In this document: positions 1-6,069 of the stretch, in pieces | Numbering within the stretch: position 1 is the first letter of the stretch | Layout of the letters: each line of letters begins with the position of its first letter | Assembly: GCA_035634255.1 (NCBI GenBank) | Contig: DASQDI010000154.1 | Coordinates: forward strand, 1-12,925 | Reading direction: 5' to 3' | Length of the DNA: 12,925 bases | DNA from: DATLMR01 sp035634255 | GTDB taxonomy: Bacteria; Acidobacteriota; Blastocatellia; UBA7656 | Translations under genes and position numbers: made by a program | Notes under the pieces: generated by a model | What the model saw: the letters and a program-made list of their open reading frames with translations, nothing else | Database searches by the model: none | What the model was told of the DNA's origin: nothing

Positions 1-1
1 C

Positions 2-811
2 AGCCTGCCCAACATATTGGCGGCCCGCGACCTGAAAGAGCTCGCGGGCACCGTCAGGGAGGCGAAGCGGCGGGAGCGCGCGATCATCGCGGGCCTCGGC
101 GGCCACGTCATCAAGACCGGGCTCGGCCCCGTCCTCATAGACCTGATGAAGCGCGGGTTCATCACGGCTTTCGTGATGAACGGCTCGGCTATGATTCACG
201 ACTTCGAGATGTCTCTCGCGGGCGCGACCTCCGAGGACGTGGACGCGACCATCGGCTCGGGCGGGTTCGGCATGGCGGAGGAGACGGGCCGCATAATAAA
301 CGAGGCGATCAACTCGGGGGCCTCGGAGCGCATCGGCATGGGCGAGAGCCTGGGCAGGCGGCTTCACATGATGAGCCCTCCGCACGCGGACAAGTCTCTG
401 CTCTACGCCGCCTACGACGCGCGCGTCCCGGTGACGGTCCACGTCGCGGTCGGCACGGACATCGTCCACATACATCCGGGGGCCGACGGCGCGAGCATAG
501 GGCAGACGACGCACGACGACTTTCGCCTGCTCTGCTCGATAGTGCGCGGGCTCGACGAAGGGGGCGTCTACCTCAACCTCGGCTCCGCGGTGGTCCTGCC
601 CGAAGTCTTCCTGAAAACGGTGACGGTCGTCCGCAACCTGGGGCACGCCCTTAAGAACTTCACGACGGCTAATTTCGACTTCATCCAGCATTACCGGCCG
701 CTCACCAACGTCGTGCGCCGGCCGGTCGCGGGGAGCGGGCGCGGCTTCTCCTTCACGGGCCACCACGAGTTGATGATACCGCTGCTCGCCGCCTCGATCT
801 TAACCGGATAG
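2..811 (+). CDS. Deoxyhypusine synthase family protein, 5' end cut by window edge
   Basis: The reading frame is already open at the first base (Ser-Leu-Pro-Asn-Ile before the first in-window TTG at 17), so the true start lies upstream; 269 residues are visible. Counting from that TTG, family segments include HVIKTGLGPVLIDLM (30-44), the NGSAMIHDFE stretch (55-64), a glycine-rich segment near 79-85, and the C-terminal RPLTNVVRRP block (227-236). Known deoxyhypusine synthases are NAD-dependent spermidine-cleaving enzymes whose catalytic lysine sits in a GGGxxKH-type motif. Here the matching stretch reads LNLGSAVVLPEVFLK (186-200), so that lysine is not evident and the reaction is uncertain. Bacteria lack eIF5A, so a polyamine-related role such as homospermidine formation, or an unknown one, is more likely than eIF5A modification. 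The next gene starts 14 bp downstream and is probably cotranscribed. Family assignment is firm; substrate is not. Confidence 0.82.
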   Translation, partial: SLPNILAARDLKELAGTVREAKRRERAIIAGLGGHVIKTGLGPVLIDLMKRGFITAFVMNGSAMIHDFEMSLAGATSEDVDATIGSGGFGMAEETGRIINEAINSGASERIGMGESLGRRLHMMSPPHADKSLLYAAYDARVPVTVHVAVGTDIVHIHPGADGASIGQTTHDDFRLLCSIVRGLDEGGVYLNLGSAVVLPEVFLKTVTVVRNLGHALKNFTTANFDFIQHYRPLTNVVRRPVAGSGRGFSFTGHHELMIPLLAASILTG

Positions 812-825
812 GGGGTACAGAAGTA

Positions 826-1359
826 ATGAGCCGACTCTCGTCCAAACGATTTTTGCTGTTCCTGGCCGCCCTCTCATGGGCGCAGCTTCGGTGCGACGCC
901 CCGGCGCTCGCCCAATCGGAATGCGTTGACTCCGCCGCGGCGGGGGGCGTTATCGGCGCGTATTTTCGAATAATATCCGGCCCCCCCGGCGACAGGGATT
1001 GGGCCGGGTTCAACTCCCTGTTATTAGAGACCGCGCGATTCGACGCCGTCGGCATCAACGAGAAGGGGGAGAACCAGTTTTTCCCGCAGTCCCGCGACCA
1101 ATATATTAGGCATGTGTCCGAGTACGTGAAGGGCCAAGGGTTCTTCCAAAAGGAGGTCAGGCGCGTCACGACCTGCTACGCCAGAATCGCGCACGTATTG
1201 AGCACCTACGAATCGCGCAACGAGGCCGGGGGCAAGACAATAGACCGGGGCCTGTTGAGCTTTCAGATGATCCATGAGGGCGGGCGCTGGAAGATAGCGC
1301 ACGTGGTCTGGAACAGCGAGACGAAGCGGTACCCCTTACCCGCGGAGTTTTTAAGGTGA
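826..1359 (+). CDS. Secreted NTF2-like (SnoaL/DUF4440-type) protein
   Basis: A 177-residue protein with a basic start, a hydrophobic stretch (about 9-19) and a likely signal peptidase I site after ALAQ at residue 30, so export is predicted. The remaining ~145 residues look like a single NTF2-like cone domain: an early helix (VIGAYFRII), a middle part with FFPQSRDQYIRHVSEYV, then strands ending in the typical GGRWKIAHVVWNSE segment (152-165). Cys33 and Cys117 could form a disulfide outside the cytoplasm. NTF2-like domains bind small hydrophobic ligands or act as enzymes; nothing here identifies a ligand. The ATG lies 14 bp after the upstream stop codon, with only a weak purine-rich stretch in between. 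The gene ends 12 bp from the end of a convergent gene. Confidence 0.7.
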   Translation: MSRLSSKRFLLFLAALSWAQLRCDAPALAQSECVDSAAAGGVIGAYFRIISGPPGDRDWAGFNSLLLETARFDAVGINEKGENQFFPQSRDQYIRHVSEYVKGQGFFQKEVRRVTTCYARIAHVLSTYESRNEAGGKTIDRGLLSFQMIHEGGRWKIAHVVWNSETKRYPLPAEFLR

Positions 1360-1371
1360 GTCGAGCACCGT

Positions 1372-1896
1372 TCAGAAGGATTTCTTCACGCTCTTGAAGA
1401 ACGAGCCGAGCACGTCCGTCGCCGTGTGGCTCGCGGCCCCGACCCACAAGCCTATAAAAGCCGCGACGAGGTAGTCCCGCCTGACCGGAGCGATCACCTC
1501 CCAGACGCGGACGAATGCGTCGGAGACTTCCGCAAAGCTCGGGGCCGATTGACGAACCCATGCGTCGCGGGCGTAGAGGGCGAGGGCGAGCAAGAGCACG
1601 GAGACCGCGAGGAAATAGGCTATTCTAATAACGGTGCCGAAGAGTATTCCGTGCGACCAGCGCGAGCGGTGCGGCAGCGCGACCTTGTAAGGCCACCAGA
1701 GTATTCTGAGCGGCCCCCACCTCATGTATGGCTTGCTCTGCGTGTCGAGGTCGGGGCCGAACATCAACCCTCCGAATAGCACGGTCCCGCCCACAACGGC
1801 GGCCAGAGCCCAATCGCGAGTGAAGTAATAAGCCGCCCCCGCCGAAGGGATGGCGAGCCACAGGCTGACAAGATCGTGCGTGCGTCCGGAAGGCAT
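1372..1896 (-). CDS. DUF2227-type putative metal-binding membrane protein
   Basis: A 174-residue protein opening with MPSGRTHD, typical of the DUF2227 family, which is related to the YdjM/DUF457 membrane metal-dependent hydrolases. Likely metal ligands are His7, Asp49 and Asp51 in FGPDLDTQS, His76 and His82 in the LPHRSRWSHG segment, and His157 and Asp161 in ASHTATD. Hydrophobic stretches near 10-24, 29-47, 88-108 and 143-156 suggest an inner-membrane protein with the His/Asp cluster at the membrane face. Substrate unknown. No Shine-Dalgarno sequence is visible before the ATG, and a structured repeat begins only about 9 bp upstream, so the promoter must lie in that repeat or in nrdD. It may be read through from nrdD on the same strand. 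The 3' end faces the NTF2-like gene. Confidence 0.8.
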   Translation of the reverse strand: MPSGRTHDLVSLWLAIPSAGAAYYFTRDWALAAVVGGTVLFGGLMFGPDLDTQSKPYMRWGPLRILWWPYKVALPHRSRWSHGILFGTVIRIAYFLAVSVLLLALALYARDAWVRQSAPSFAEVSDAFVRVWEVIAPVRRDYLVAAFIGLWVGAASHTATDVLGSFFKSVKKSF

Positions 1897-1905
1897 AGAT
1901 AAACG

Positions 1906-2041
1906 CAGGGGCCGGTGTTCAGGAGTCAGGAGTCAGGGGCTAAGGAAGAAGCATTTCAGACTCTATTTATAGAACCCCTTTCGAGTAAATCGAAACCGCG
2001 GGCGGCATCCCTGAACCCTGACTCCCGGCCACTGGCCCCTG
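1906..2041 (+). repeat. Structured intergenic repeat element, copy A (heptamer arms plus double-hairpin core)
   Basis: Five consecutive 7-bp units of type CAGGRGY occupy 1906-1940, and five of the complementary type occupy 2007-2041 (the outermost pair, CAGGGGC and GCCCCTG, is perfectly complementary). Between them is an AT-rich core with two small hairpins: TCTA-TTTA-TAGA (1962-1973) and TTTCGA-GTAAA-TCGAAA (1979-1995). The arms pair heptamer by heptamer, so the whole element can fold as a long imperfect stem. The same element recurs inverted at 5922-6064. It starts 9 bp from the DUF2227 ATG and ends 4 bp from the nrdD stop. I do not recognise it as a named family. Confidence 0.8.
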
Positions 2042-2045
2042 ATGA

Positions 2046-4142
2046 TTACATCTCCGCTCCCGTCACGCGCCGGCGGTCGCGCAATTCGGCCAGCCGGCCC
2101 GCGTCCCACGAAGAGGTGTGGCCGTAGCGGTCGCCCGCGTAGGCGAGGCCGTCCACGCGCTGGGAATTGCAGGCCGGGCACTGCGAGTGCAGCCCGCGCT
2201 CGCTCGCGCCGCAACTGGAGCAGATGGTGAACTCCGGGCAGAAGATCAGGCCCGCGCATGAGGACTGGTAAAACGCCTGAGAGATCAGGCGGCCCAGGTC
2301 GTCAGCCTGCGGCTTGACTTCGCCCATCCATATTTCGGTGGTCGCGTTGATGAAGCCGAACTCGTGGAAGACTCCCTCGGTCCGCACTCGGTCGAGCACC
2401 GAAACGTTGCTCGTGGCGGGCAAGCGAACCCCGTCCGTGTAGTACGAGGCGTCGCTTTCCGAGTCGCCGCAGGCCGCCGCCGCCGCCGTCTCCCCGAAGA
2501 ACCGCAGGTCGAGCCGCGCCAGCCTGTGCGCGGTCACTTCGGTCGATTGCCCGCTCAGGAGGAACCGGACTTTGTGCTTGTTCGACAGGCGCTCGGCCTC
2601 GCGCTTCAAATGGGTCAGCACCTTCAGGGCGAACTCCATGGCCGCCGCCGAATCATGCAGGTCCGTTTGCAGCACGGAGCGGCAGAGCTCGTTCAGCCCG
2701 ACGGGGGTGATGGCGTGAATGGCCCAGTTGAGCTTCAGGAACGGCGCGCCGCTCGCCCGAGTGGTCAGGGTCGCAAGAGGCCCGCGCTCGCCCAGAGCGA
2801 GCAGCTTCTCAAGGAAGACGCGCTTCTCCAGATGGGCCTGCGCCGCGGTCTCCATCAAACGGGTCAACTCTTCGAAGACCTTCACCTGATTGCCGCCCGC
2901 GAGATAGCCGACGCGCGGCAGGTTCAAAGAGACGATCTGGAACTGGGCCGAGCGCAACGCATGGCTGTCGGTGCGCGCGAGGGCCTTGTCGTCCGCGATC
3001 CCGTAGCGGCGGTAGAACGTGCCCTCGTCGTCGCGGTCGAAGGCGATGGAGAGCCCGCCCCGCTCGACCGCGAGGCGGCTCGCCAGCTCAAGCACCCCCC
3101 GGTAGCCGGGAATCTCGTTGAAGTGGCGGTTGATGTGGAGTATGAGGCGCGGGGTCAGGAAGGCCCGGCCCGACCCATCGCCTTCTATGAACACTTCGAA
3201 GAGGGCCTGCAGGAAGCGGTGCGCCTCGGCGCTGAAGTCCCCGTAACTCTTGTCGAGCGGCTGCCCGCCGGGGCCTATGGCCGGGCGCGATTTCATGTAG
3301 GAGGGCGCGTCCCAGTCGAGGTGAAGGTCTGAAAAGACGATTTGCCCTCCGCGCGCGACGGCGGGGGCGGAGAACTCGAAGACGAAAGTCTGAGCCAGTT
3401 GTTTTATCGTGCGGTCGTCCGCGCCCACGAGGAAAGGCGCGACGGAAAAGTTAAGCGAGTCCCAGACGGCGGGGCCGGCCAGGTAGCCTTGCAGGGCCGC
3501 CGACAGCTTCACGATGTGCGCGGCCAGCACCTCCGCGCGCTTCGCGGGGCGCGAGCTGGAGAAGCCTTGCGGCAGTATCAGCCCGAACTGCTTCACGTAA
3601 TCGACGGCCGAGATGAGGGAGTAAGGCCGGTCTATCGCCCCTATCCCGTGCACGTGAATGTCCCCGACGAGGTGGGCATTCGCGATCTGCTCTGAGAATA
3701 CGTTCAGGACGGCGTACTCGCGCTTGATCGATTCGGCCAGCACGAGGCTCGTCCCTTCCGGGCCGTAGGGCTGCGCGCCGGACTCGCTCACCGAGCTGTG
3801 AATGATGCGGTCCACGTCATAGAAAGGGACCCCGAGGCGGGTGTGCCAGCGGTGCGCGTCTTCGAGGCCTAGCTCAAGGAGCTTGGCGTCGACCAGCCCG
3901 CGGATCAGCGAAGAGCTGAGCGTGCGGAAGCCGAGCTTCTGTATGAACTCGCGCACCTCGATGCCGATCTGCGCGGCGAGGTCGGCGTCGATGTTCGCTT
4001 CGCGCACGAGGGCTTCGACGATCCTCTGCGAGTCGAAGAGGGCCATGTCCTCGTCCGACCGACGCACGAGCACTTCGGGCTCACCGGCTTCGTCGGGTGA
4101 GGTGTCCGCTCTATCGTTTGGAGGAAGCTGGTCGGGCTCCAT
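2046..4142 (-). CDS. nrdD: Anaerobic (class III) ribonucleoside-triphosphate reductase family, NrdD-like, with ATP cone
   Basis: Read from the ATG at 4142, the protein has 698 residues, a usual NrdD length. Order: low-complexity acidic start (1-20); ATP cone, the allosteric dATP/ATP domain (about 23-115); catalytic barrel with GDIHVHG (160-166), INRHFNE (337-343), SLNLPRVGYLAGG (405-417) and ITPVGLNEL (478-486); C-terminal zinc site with CSSC (641-644) and CPAC (655-658); then a glycyl-radical-like tail with RYGHTSSWDAG and AELRDRRR. Known NrdD enzymes reduce NTPs anaerobically using a glycyl radical made by NrdG. Oddities: no cysteine before residue 487, so the usual thiyl cysteine of the mid-protein loop is not evident; HxHD reads HVHG; the tail lacks the full RxxGY spacing; and no nrdG is nearby. 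A TTG at 4181 would add 13 residues but overlaps a candidate promoter. Confidence 0.85.
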   Translation of the reverse strand: MEPDQLPPNDRADTSPDEAGEPEVLVRRSDEDMALFDSQRIVEALVREANIDADLAAQIGIEVREFIQKLGFRTLSSSLIRGLVDAKLLELGLEDAHRWHTRLGVPFYDVDRIIHSSVSESGAQPYGPEGTSLVLAESIKREYAVLNVFSEQIANAHLVGDIHVHGIGAIDRPYSLISAVDYVKQFGLILPQGFSSSRPAKRAEVLAAHIVKLSAALQGYLAGPAVWDSLNFSVAPFLVGADDRTIKQLAQTFVFEFSAPAVARGGQIVFSDLHLDWDAPSYMKSRPAIGPGGQPLDKSYGDFSAEAHRFLQALFEVFIEGDGSGRAFLTPRLILHINRHFNEIPGYRGVLELASRLAVERGGLSIAFDRDDEGTFYRRYGIADDKALARTDSHALRSAQFQIVSLNLPRVGYLAGGNQVKVFEELTRLMETAAQAHLEKRVFLEKLLALGERGPLATLTTRASGAPFLKLNWAIHAITPVGLNELCRSVLQTDLHDSAAAMEFALKVLTHLKREAERLSNKHKVRFLLSGQSTEVTAHRLARLDLRFFGETAAAAACGDSESDASYYTDGVRLPATSNVSVLDRVRTEGVFHEFGFINATTEIWMGEVKPQADDLGRLISQAFYQSSCAGLIFCPEFTICSSCGASERGLHSQCPACNSQRVDGLAYAGDRYGHTSSWDAGRLAELRDRRRVTGAEM

Positions 4143-4152
4143 GGGCGGATAA

Positions 4153-4181
4153 AAGATACTTGTTTTGCAGGCCGGAAGCAA
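4153..4181 (-). promoter_or_regulatory. Candidate promoter for nrdD
   Basis: On the minus strand TTGCTT (4181-4176) and TATCTT (4158-4153) are separated by exactly 17 bp in the nrdD/purN divergent gap. Each hexamer matches the sigma-70 consensus only partly. Transcription would start a few bases before the ATG at 4142, giving a nearly leaderless message, consistent with the absence of a Shine-Dalgarno sequence there. Confidence 0.3.
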
Positions 4182-4238
4182 GTAATGCGTTTTGGGAGCC
4201 TTGCGAGCGCGCGGGCGTTGAGGTATTTTCCGCCCCGT

Positions 4239-4859
4239 ATGGCAAAACCGAAAATCGGCATATTGATCTCGGGTCGCGGGTCCAACATGATCTCCATCCT
4301 CGACGCGATTGACGAAGGCCGCCTGAATGCGGAGGCGGCGGTCGTCATCAGCAACGTCGAGTCAGCCGCGGGGCTGGCGAGGGCGAGCGAGCGGGGGGTC
4401 GAGACGCTCCTAATAAGTCACAGGGGCAGGGGGCGGGAAGAGCACGACCGCGAGGTAGTGGCCGAATTGAAAAGGCGCGGCGTGACGCTCGTATGTCTCG
4501 CGGGCTACATGAGGCTGGTCAGCGATTATTTCGTGCGGGAGTTCGAGAACCGCATCCTCAACATCCACCCTTCCCTGCTGCCCGCTTTCCCCGGACTCGC
4601 CGCGCAGAGGCAGGCGCTCGACCATGGGGTGAAGATCAGCGGGTGCACGGTCCACCTCGTCGACGAGCACCTCGACCACGGCCCGATAGTTTTGCAAAGG
4701 GCTGTCGAGGTCCGCGAAGACGACTCGATTGAAACTCTCTCCGAGCGGATCCTGGAACAGGAGCACCGGGCATATCCGGAAGCGATATCTATAGTGCTTG
4801 GGGAAGGGTTCAGGACCGAAGGGCGGCGCACTTATTCAAAGCGCGGCGGGCCATCATAA
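4239..4859 (+). CDS. purN: Phosphoribosylglycinamide formyltransferase (GART), folate-dependent
   Basis: A 206-residue cytoplasmic enzyme of de novo purine synthesis that transfers a formyl group from 10-formyltetrahydrofolate to GAR. From the chosen ATG the protein opens MAKPKIGILISGRGSNM, the phosphate-binding loop at the usual distance from the N-terminus. The catalytic triad matches the E. coli pattern: Asn108 and His110 in ILNIHPSLLPAFPG, and Asp146 in DEHLDHGPIV. Length is close to the ~212-residue E. coli enzyme. A frame extension to an ATG at 4185 adds 18 residues with no family similarity, so the later start is preferred; its nearest purine-rich stretch (GAGG) is rather far upstream. 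One small difference is Ala where many family members have His in the GLHAQRQ segment. It is divergent from nrdD and followed by a terminator; no other pur gene is in the window. Confidence 0.95.
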   Translation: MAKPKIGILISGRGSNMISILDAIDEGRLNAEAAVVISNVESAAGLARASERGVETLLISHRGRGREEHDREVVAELKRRGVTLVCLAGYMRLVSDYFVREFENRILNIHPSLLPAFPGLAAQRQALDHGVKISGCTVHLVDEHLDHGPIVLQRAVEVREDDSIETLSERILEQEHRAYPEAISIVLGEGFRTEGRRTYSKRGGPS

Positions 4860-4869
4860 GAATTATGAT

Positions 4870-4937
4870 GGCAGTGACCCGAGTGTCGGACTGCCTCGAA
4901 AGGATGATTCTACCAGCGTTATTATCGGGTCACTGCC
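4870..4937. repeat. Perfect 13-bp inverted repeat (68-bp structured element)
   Basis: GGCAGTGACCCGA at 4870-4882 is exactly complementary to TCGGGTCACTGCC at 4925-4937, with 42 bp between. A smaller CCT-CGAA-AGG hairpin can form inside. It starts 10 bp after the purN stop. There is no T-tract after the right arm, so it is not a classical terminator. It could be a 3'-UTR RNA structure, a small non-autonomous element with 13-bp ends (no clear target duplication seen), or a protein-binding site. Confidence 0.65.
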
Positions 4938-4964
4938 TATCGATTAGATTCATCAACACCCCCC

Positions 4965-4991
4965 TTCGCGTTGCCCGCGAAATTTTTGTTT
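4965..4991 (+). terminator. Rho-independent terminator of purN
   Basis: TTCGCG (4965-4970), loop TTGCC and CGCGAA (4976-4981) form a 6-bp perfect stem followed by a T-rich run (TTTTTGTTT, 4983-4991). It is oriented for plus-strand transcription coming from purN. An outer perfect 10-bp inverted repeat, GATTCATCAA (4947-4956) with TTGATGAATC (4990-4999), encloses it. It also separates purN from the convergent gene ending at 5024. Confidence 0.65.
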
Positions 4992-5023
4992 GATGAATCC
5001 CGCCTCGCGAAGCGGTTAAATGA

Positions 5024-5848
5024 TTACCTGTAACGGTCAGACCTGACGGAGAACTGTATCGGCTCATTAATGATCATGCCGAGTTCCGTCCCGCTCTTCA
5101 CTTCGGCCTCGTAGCCCTTCTTCAGCATGCTCCCGGCCACGCCCGCGCCCGCGCCGATGATCGCGCCTATGGCCGCACCTTTCCCGCCTCCGATGGCCCC
5201 GCCGAGGACCGCCCCGCCCACGCCGCCGCCCCCGACGAAGATGATCTGGCGGTTTTCAGACGAGCGCCCGGTTATGTGATTCTCCTCATCGACCTCGCCG
5301 CCCTTCTCGTCCTGAAGTTCGGTCATCGCACCGTCAATCGCGTGCTTCGTCCCGTCGGGCAGGAGGAGCGCGTCGAAAGCCACGGCAATCTGCCCTTCCC
5401 GCCCGCGAGAGCGCGCGGGCGTCGCGGAGACGACGCGGCCCTCGATGGTCGAGCCCGCAGGCACGACCTCGATCCCGCCCACGTAAACGGGGGTCACGAC
5501 CGTAGTCTTGAAGCGGTCGCCCGCCCGTGCCGTCTCCGAGCTAAGCCTTTGATTCATCCTCAGCCTGAAGTACTGGTGCTGAGGCAGGGTGTAAGTGACG
5601 AAGACCGGGCCGACCACTTCGGCGCTCGATCCGCTGTCCGAAGGCGTGGCGCTGACTCTCTTTGCGGCCGCGCCGGTGCGGGCCGTCGCCTTCGCGCGCG
5701 TGGCGCGAGTCTTGCGCTTCAGGGCGGGCTTGCTGCACTTGCAGGAGCTTTTTTTCTGGGCGGCCAGCGCCGCCGGTTCGGCCGCGGGAGAGCCTGCGGC
5801 GAGGGCCATCCCTACGATTGCGAGCAAGCTGATAAATCTTCTTTTCAT
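5024..5848 (-). CDS. Secreted glycine-zipper protein of unknown function
   Basis: A 274-residue protein with a clear signal peptide (MKRR, then a hydrophobic stretch to about 19, Ala-rich cleavage region near 28-31). Next comes a Lys/Arg/Ala-rich low-complexity linker (32-68) with a CKC pair, then a beta-rich domain (about 82-175). The segment NQRLSSETARAGDRFKTTVV through PAGSTIEGRVV resembles the small beta fold seen in TrbI/VirB10-like proteins (similarity judged by eye). A glycine-zipper segment (205-240, GGGVGGAVLGGAIGGG and onwards) could insert in or pack on a membrane. A short C-terminal strand ends at FSVRSDRYR. An envelope-associated role is inferred; no catalytic motif is visible. 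Start choice is supported by AAGAGGAA about 10 bp before the ATG. Its neighbour upstream is the intergenic repeat, so it may not be cotranscribed with glnA. Confidence 0.72.
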   Translation of the reverse strand: MKRRFISLLAIVGMALAAGSPAAEPAALAAQKKSSCKCSKPALKRKTRATRAKATARTGAAAKRVSATPSDSGSSAEVVGPVFVTYTLPQHQYFRLRMNQRLSSETARAGDRFKTTVVTPVYVGGIEVVPAGSTIEGRVVSATPARSRGREGQIAVAFDALLLPDGTKHAIDGAMTELQDEKGGEVDEENHITGRSSENRQIIFVGGGGVGGAVLGGAIGGGKGAAIGAIIGAGAGVAGSMLKKGYEAEVKSGTELGMIINEPIQFSVRSDRYR

Positions 5849-5921
5849 CTCCTAATTCCTCTTTTTCGCGGAGTGGTGTCAGATACGGAGGTGGGATGTT
5901 TCAGGCTGGCGGTCGCGTTGC

Positions 5922-6064
5922 CAGGGGCAGGCGTCAGGGGCCGGGGGCCGGGGGCCGGGGATGCTCCCGAGGGTTTCGATTTACTCGAAATGGGATTCTA
6001 TAAATAGAATCTGAAATCTTCCTTCCTTAGCCCCTGAATCCTGGCCCCAGGCCACTGACCCCTT
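5922..6064 (-). repeat. Structured intergenic repeat element, copy B (inverted relative to copy A)
   Basis: Same architecture as the element at 1906-2041, in opposite orientation. The core 5959-6037 matches the core of copy A over nearly its whole length with a few substitutions and small indels. Hairpins: TTTCGA-TTTAC-TCGAAA (5974-5990) and GATTCTA-TAAA-TAGAATC (5994-6011, a perfect 7-bp stem, better preserved than in copy A). The arms are 7-bp units: 5928-5962 (CAGGCGT, CAGGGGC, then CGGGGGC twice and CGGGGAT) and 6030-6064 (GCCCCTG, AATCCTG, GCCCCAG, GCCACTG, ACCCCTT). It begins 5 bp after the glnA stop codon. Confidence 0.8.
5937..5960 (+). other. Predicted G-quadruplex motif
   Basis: Four runs of four or five G separated only by CC dinucleotides (period 7) lie within one arm of repeat copy B. 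The G-rich strand is the plus strand; minus-strand transcripts from glnA would carry the C-rich complement. The motif meets the usual four-run pattern, but the same bases can also pair with the opposite arm of the element. Confidence 0.55.
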
Positions 6065-6069
6065 TATTC

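Noticed and set aside
1906..1940. Short tandem units read as a CRISPR array
   Set aside because: Units are 7 bp and contiguous with no spacers, and no cas gene is present; they are arms of the repeat element.
4185..4238. Upstream ATG for purN adding 18 residues
   Set aside because: The added residues have no family similarity, and the phosphate-binding loop sits at the normal distance from the later ATG.
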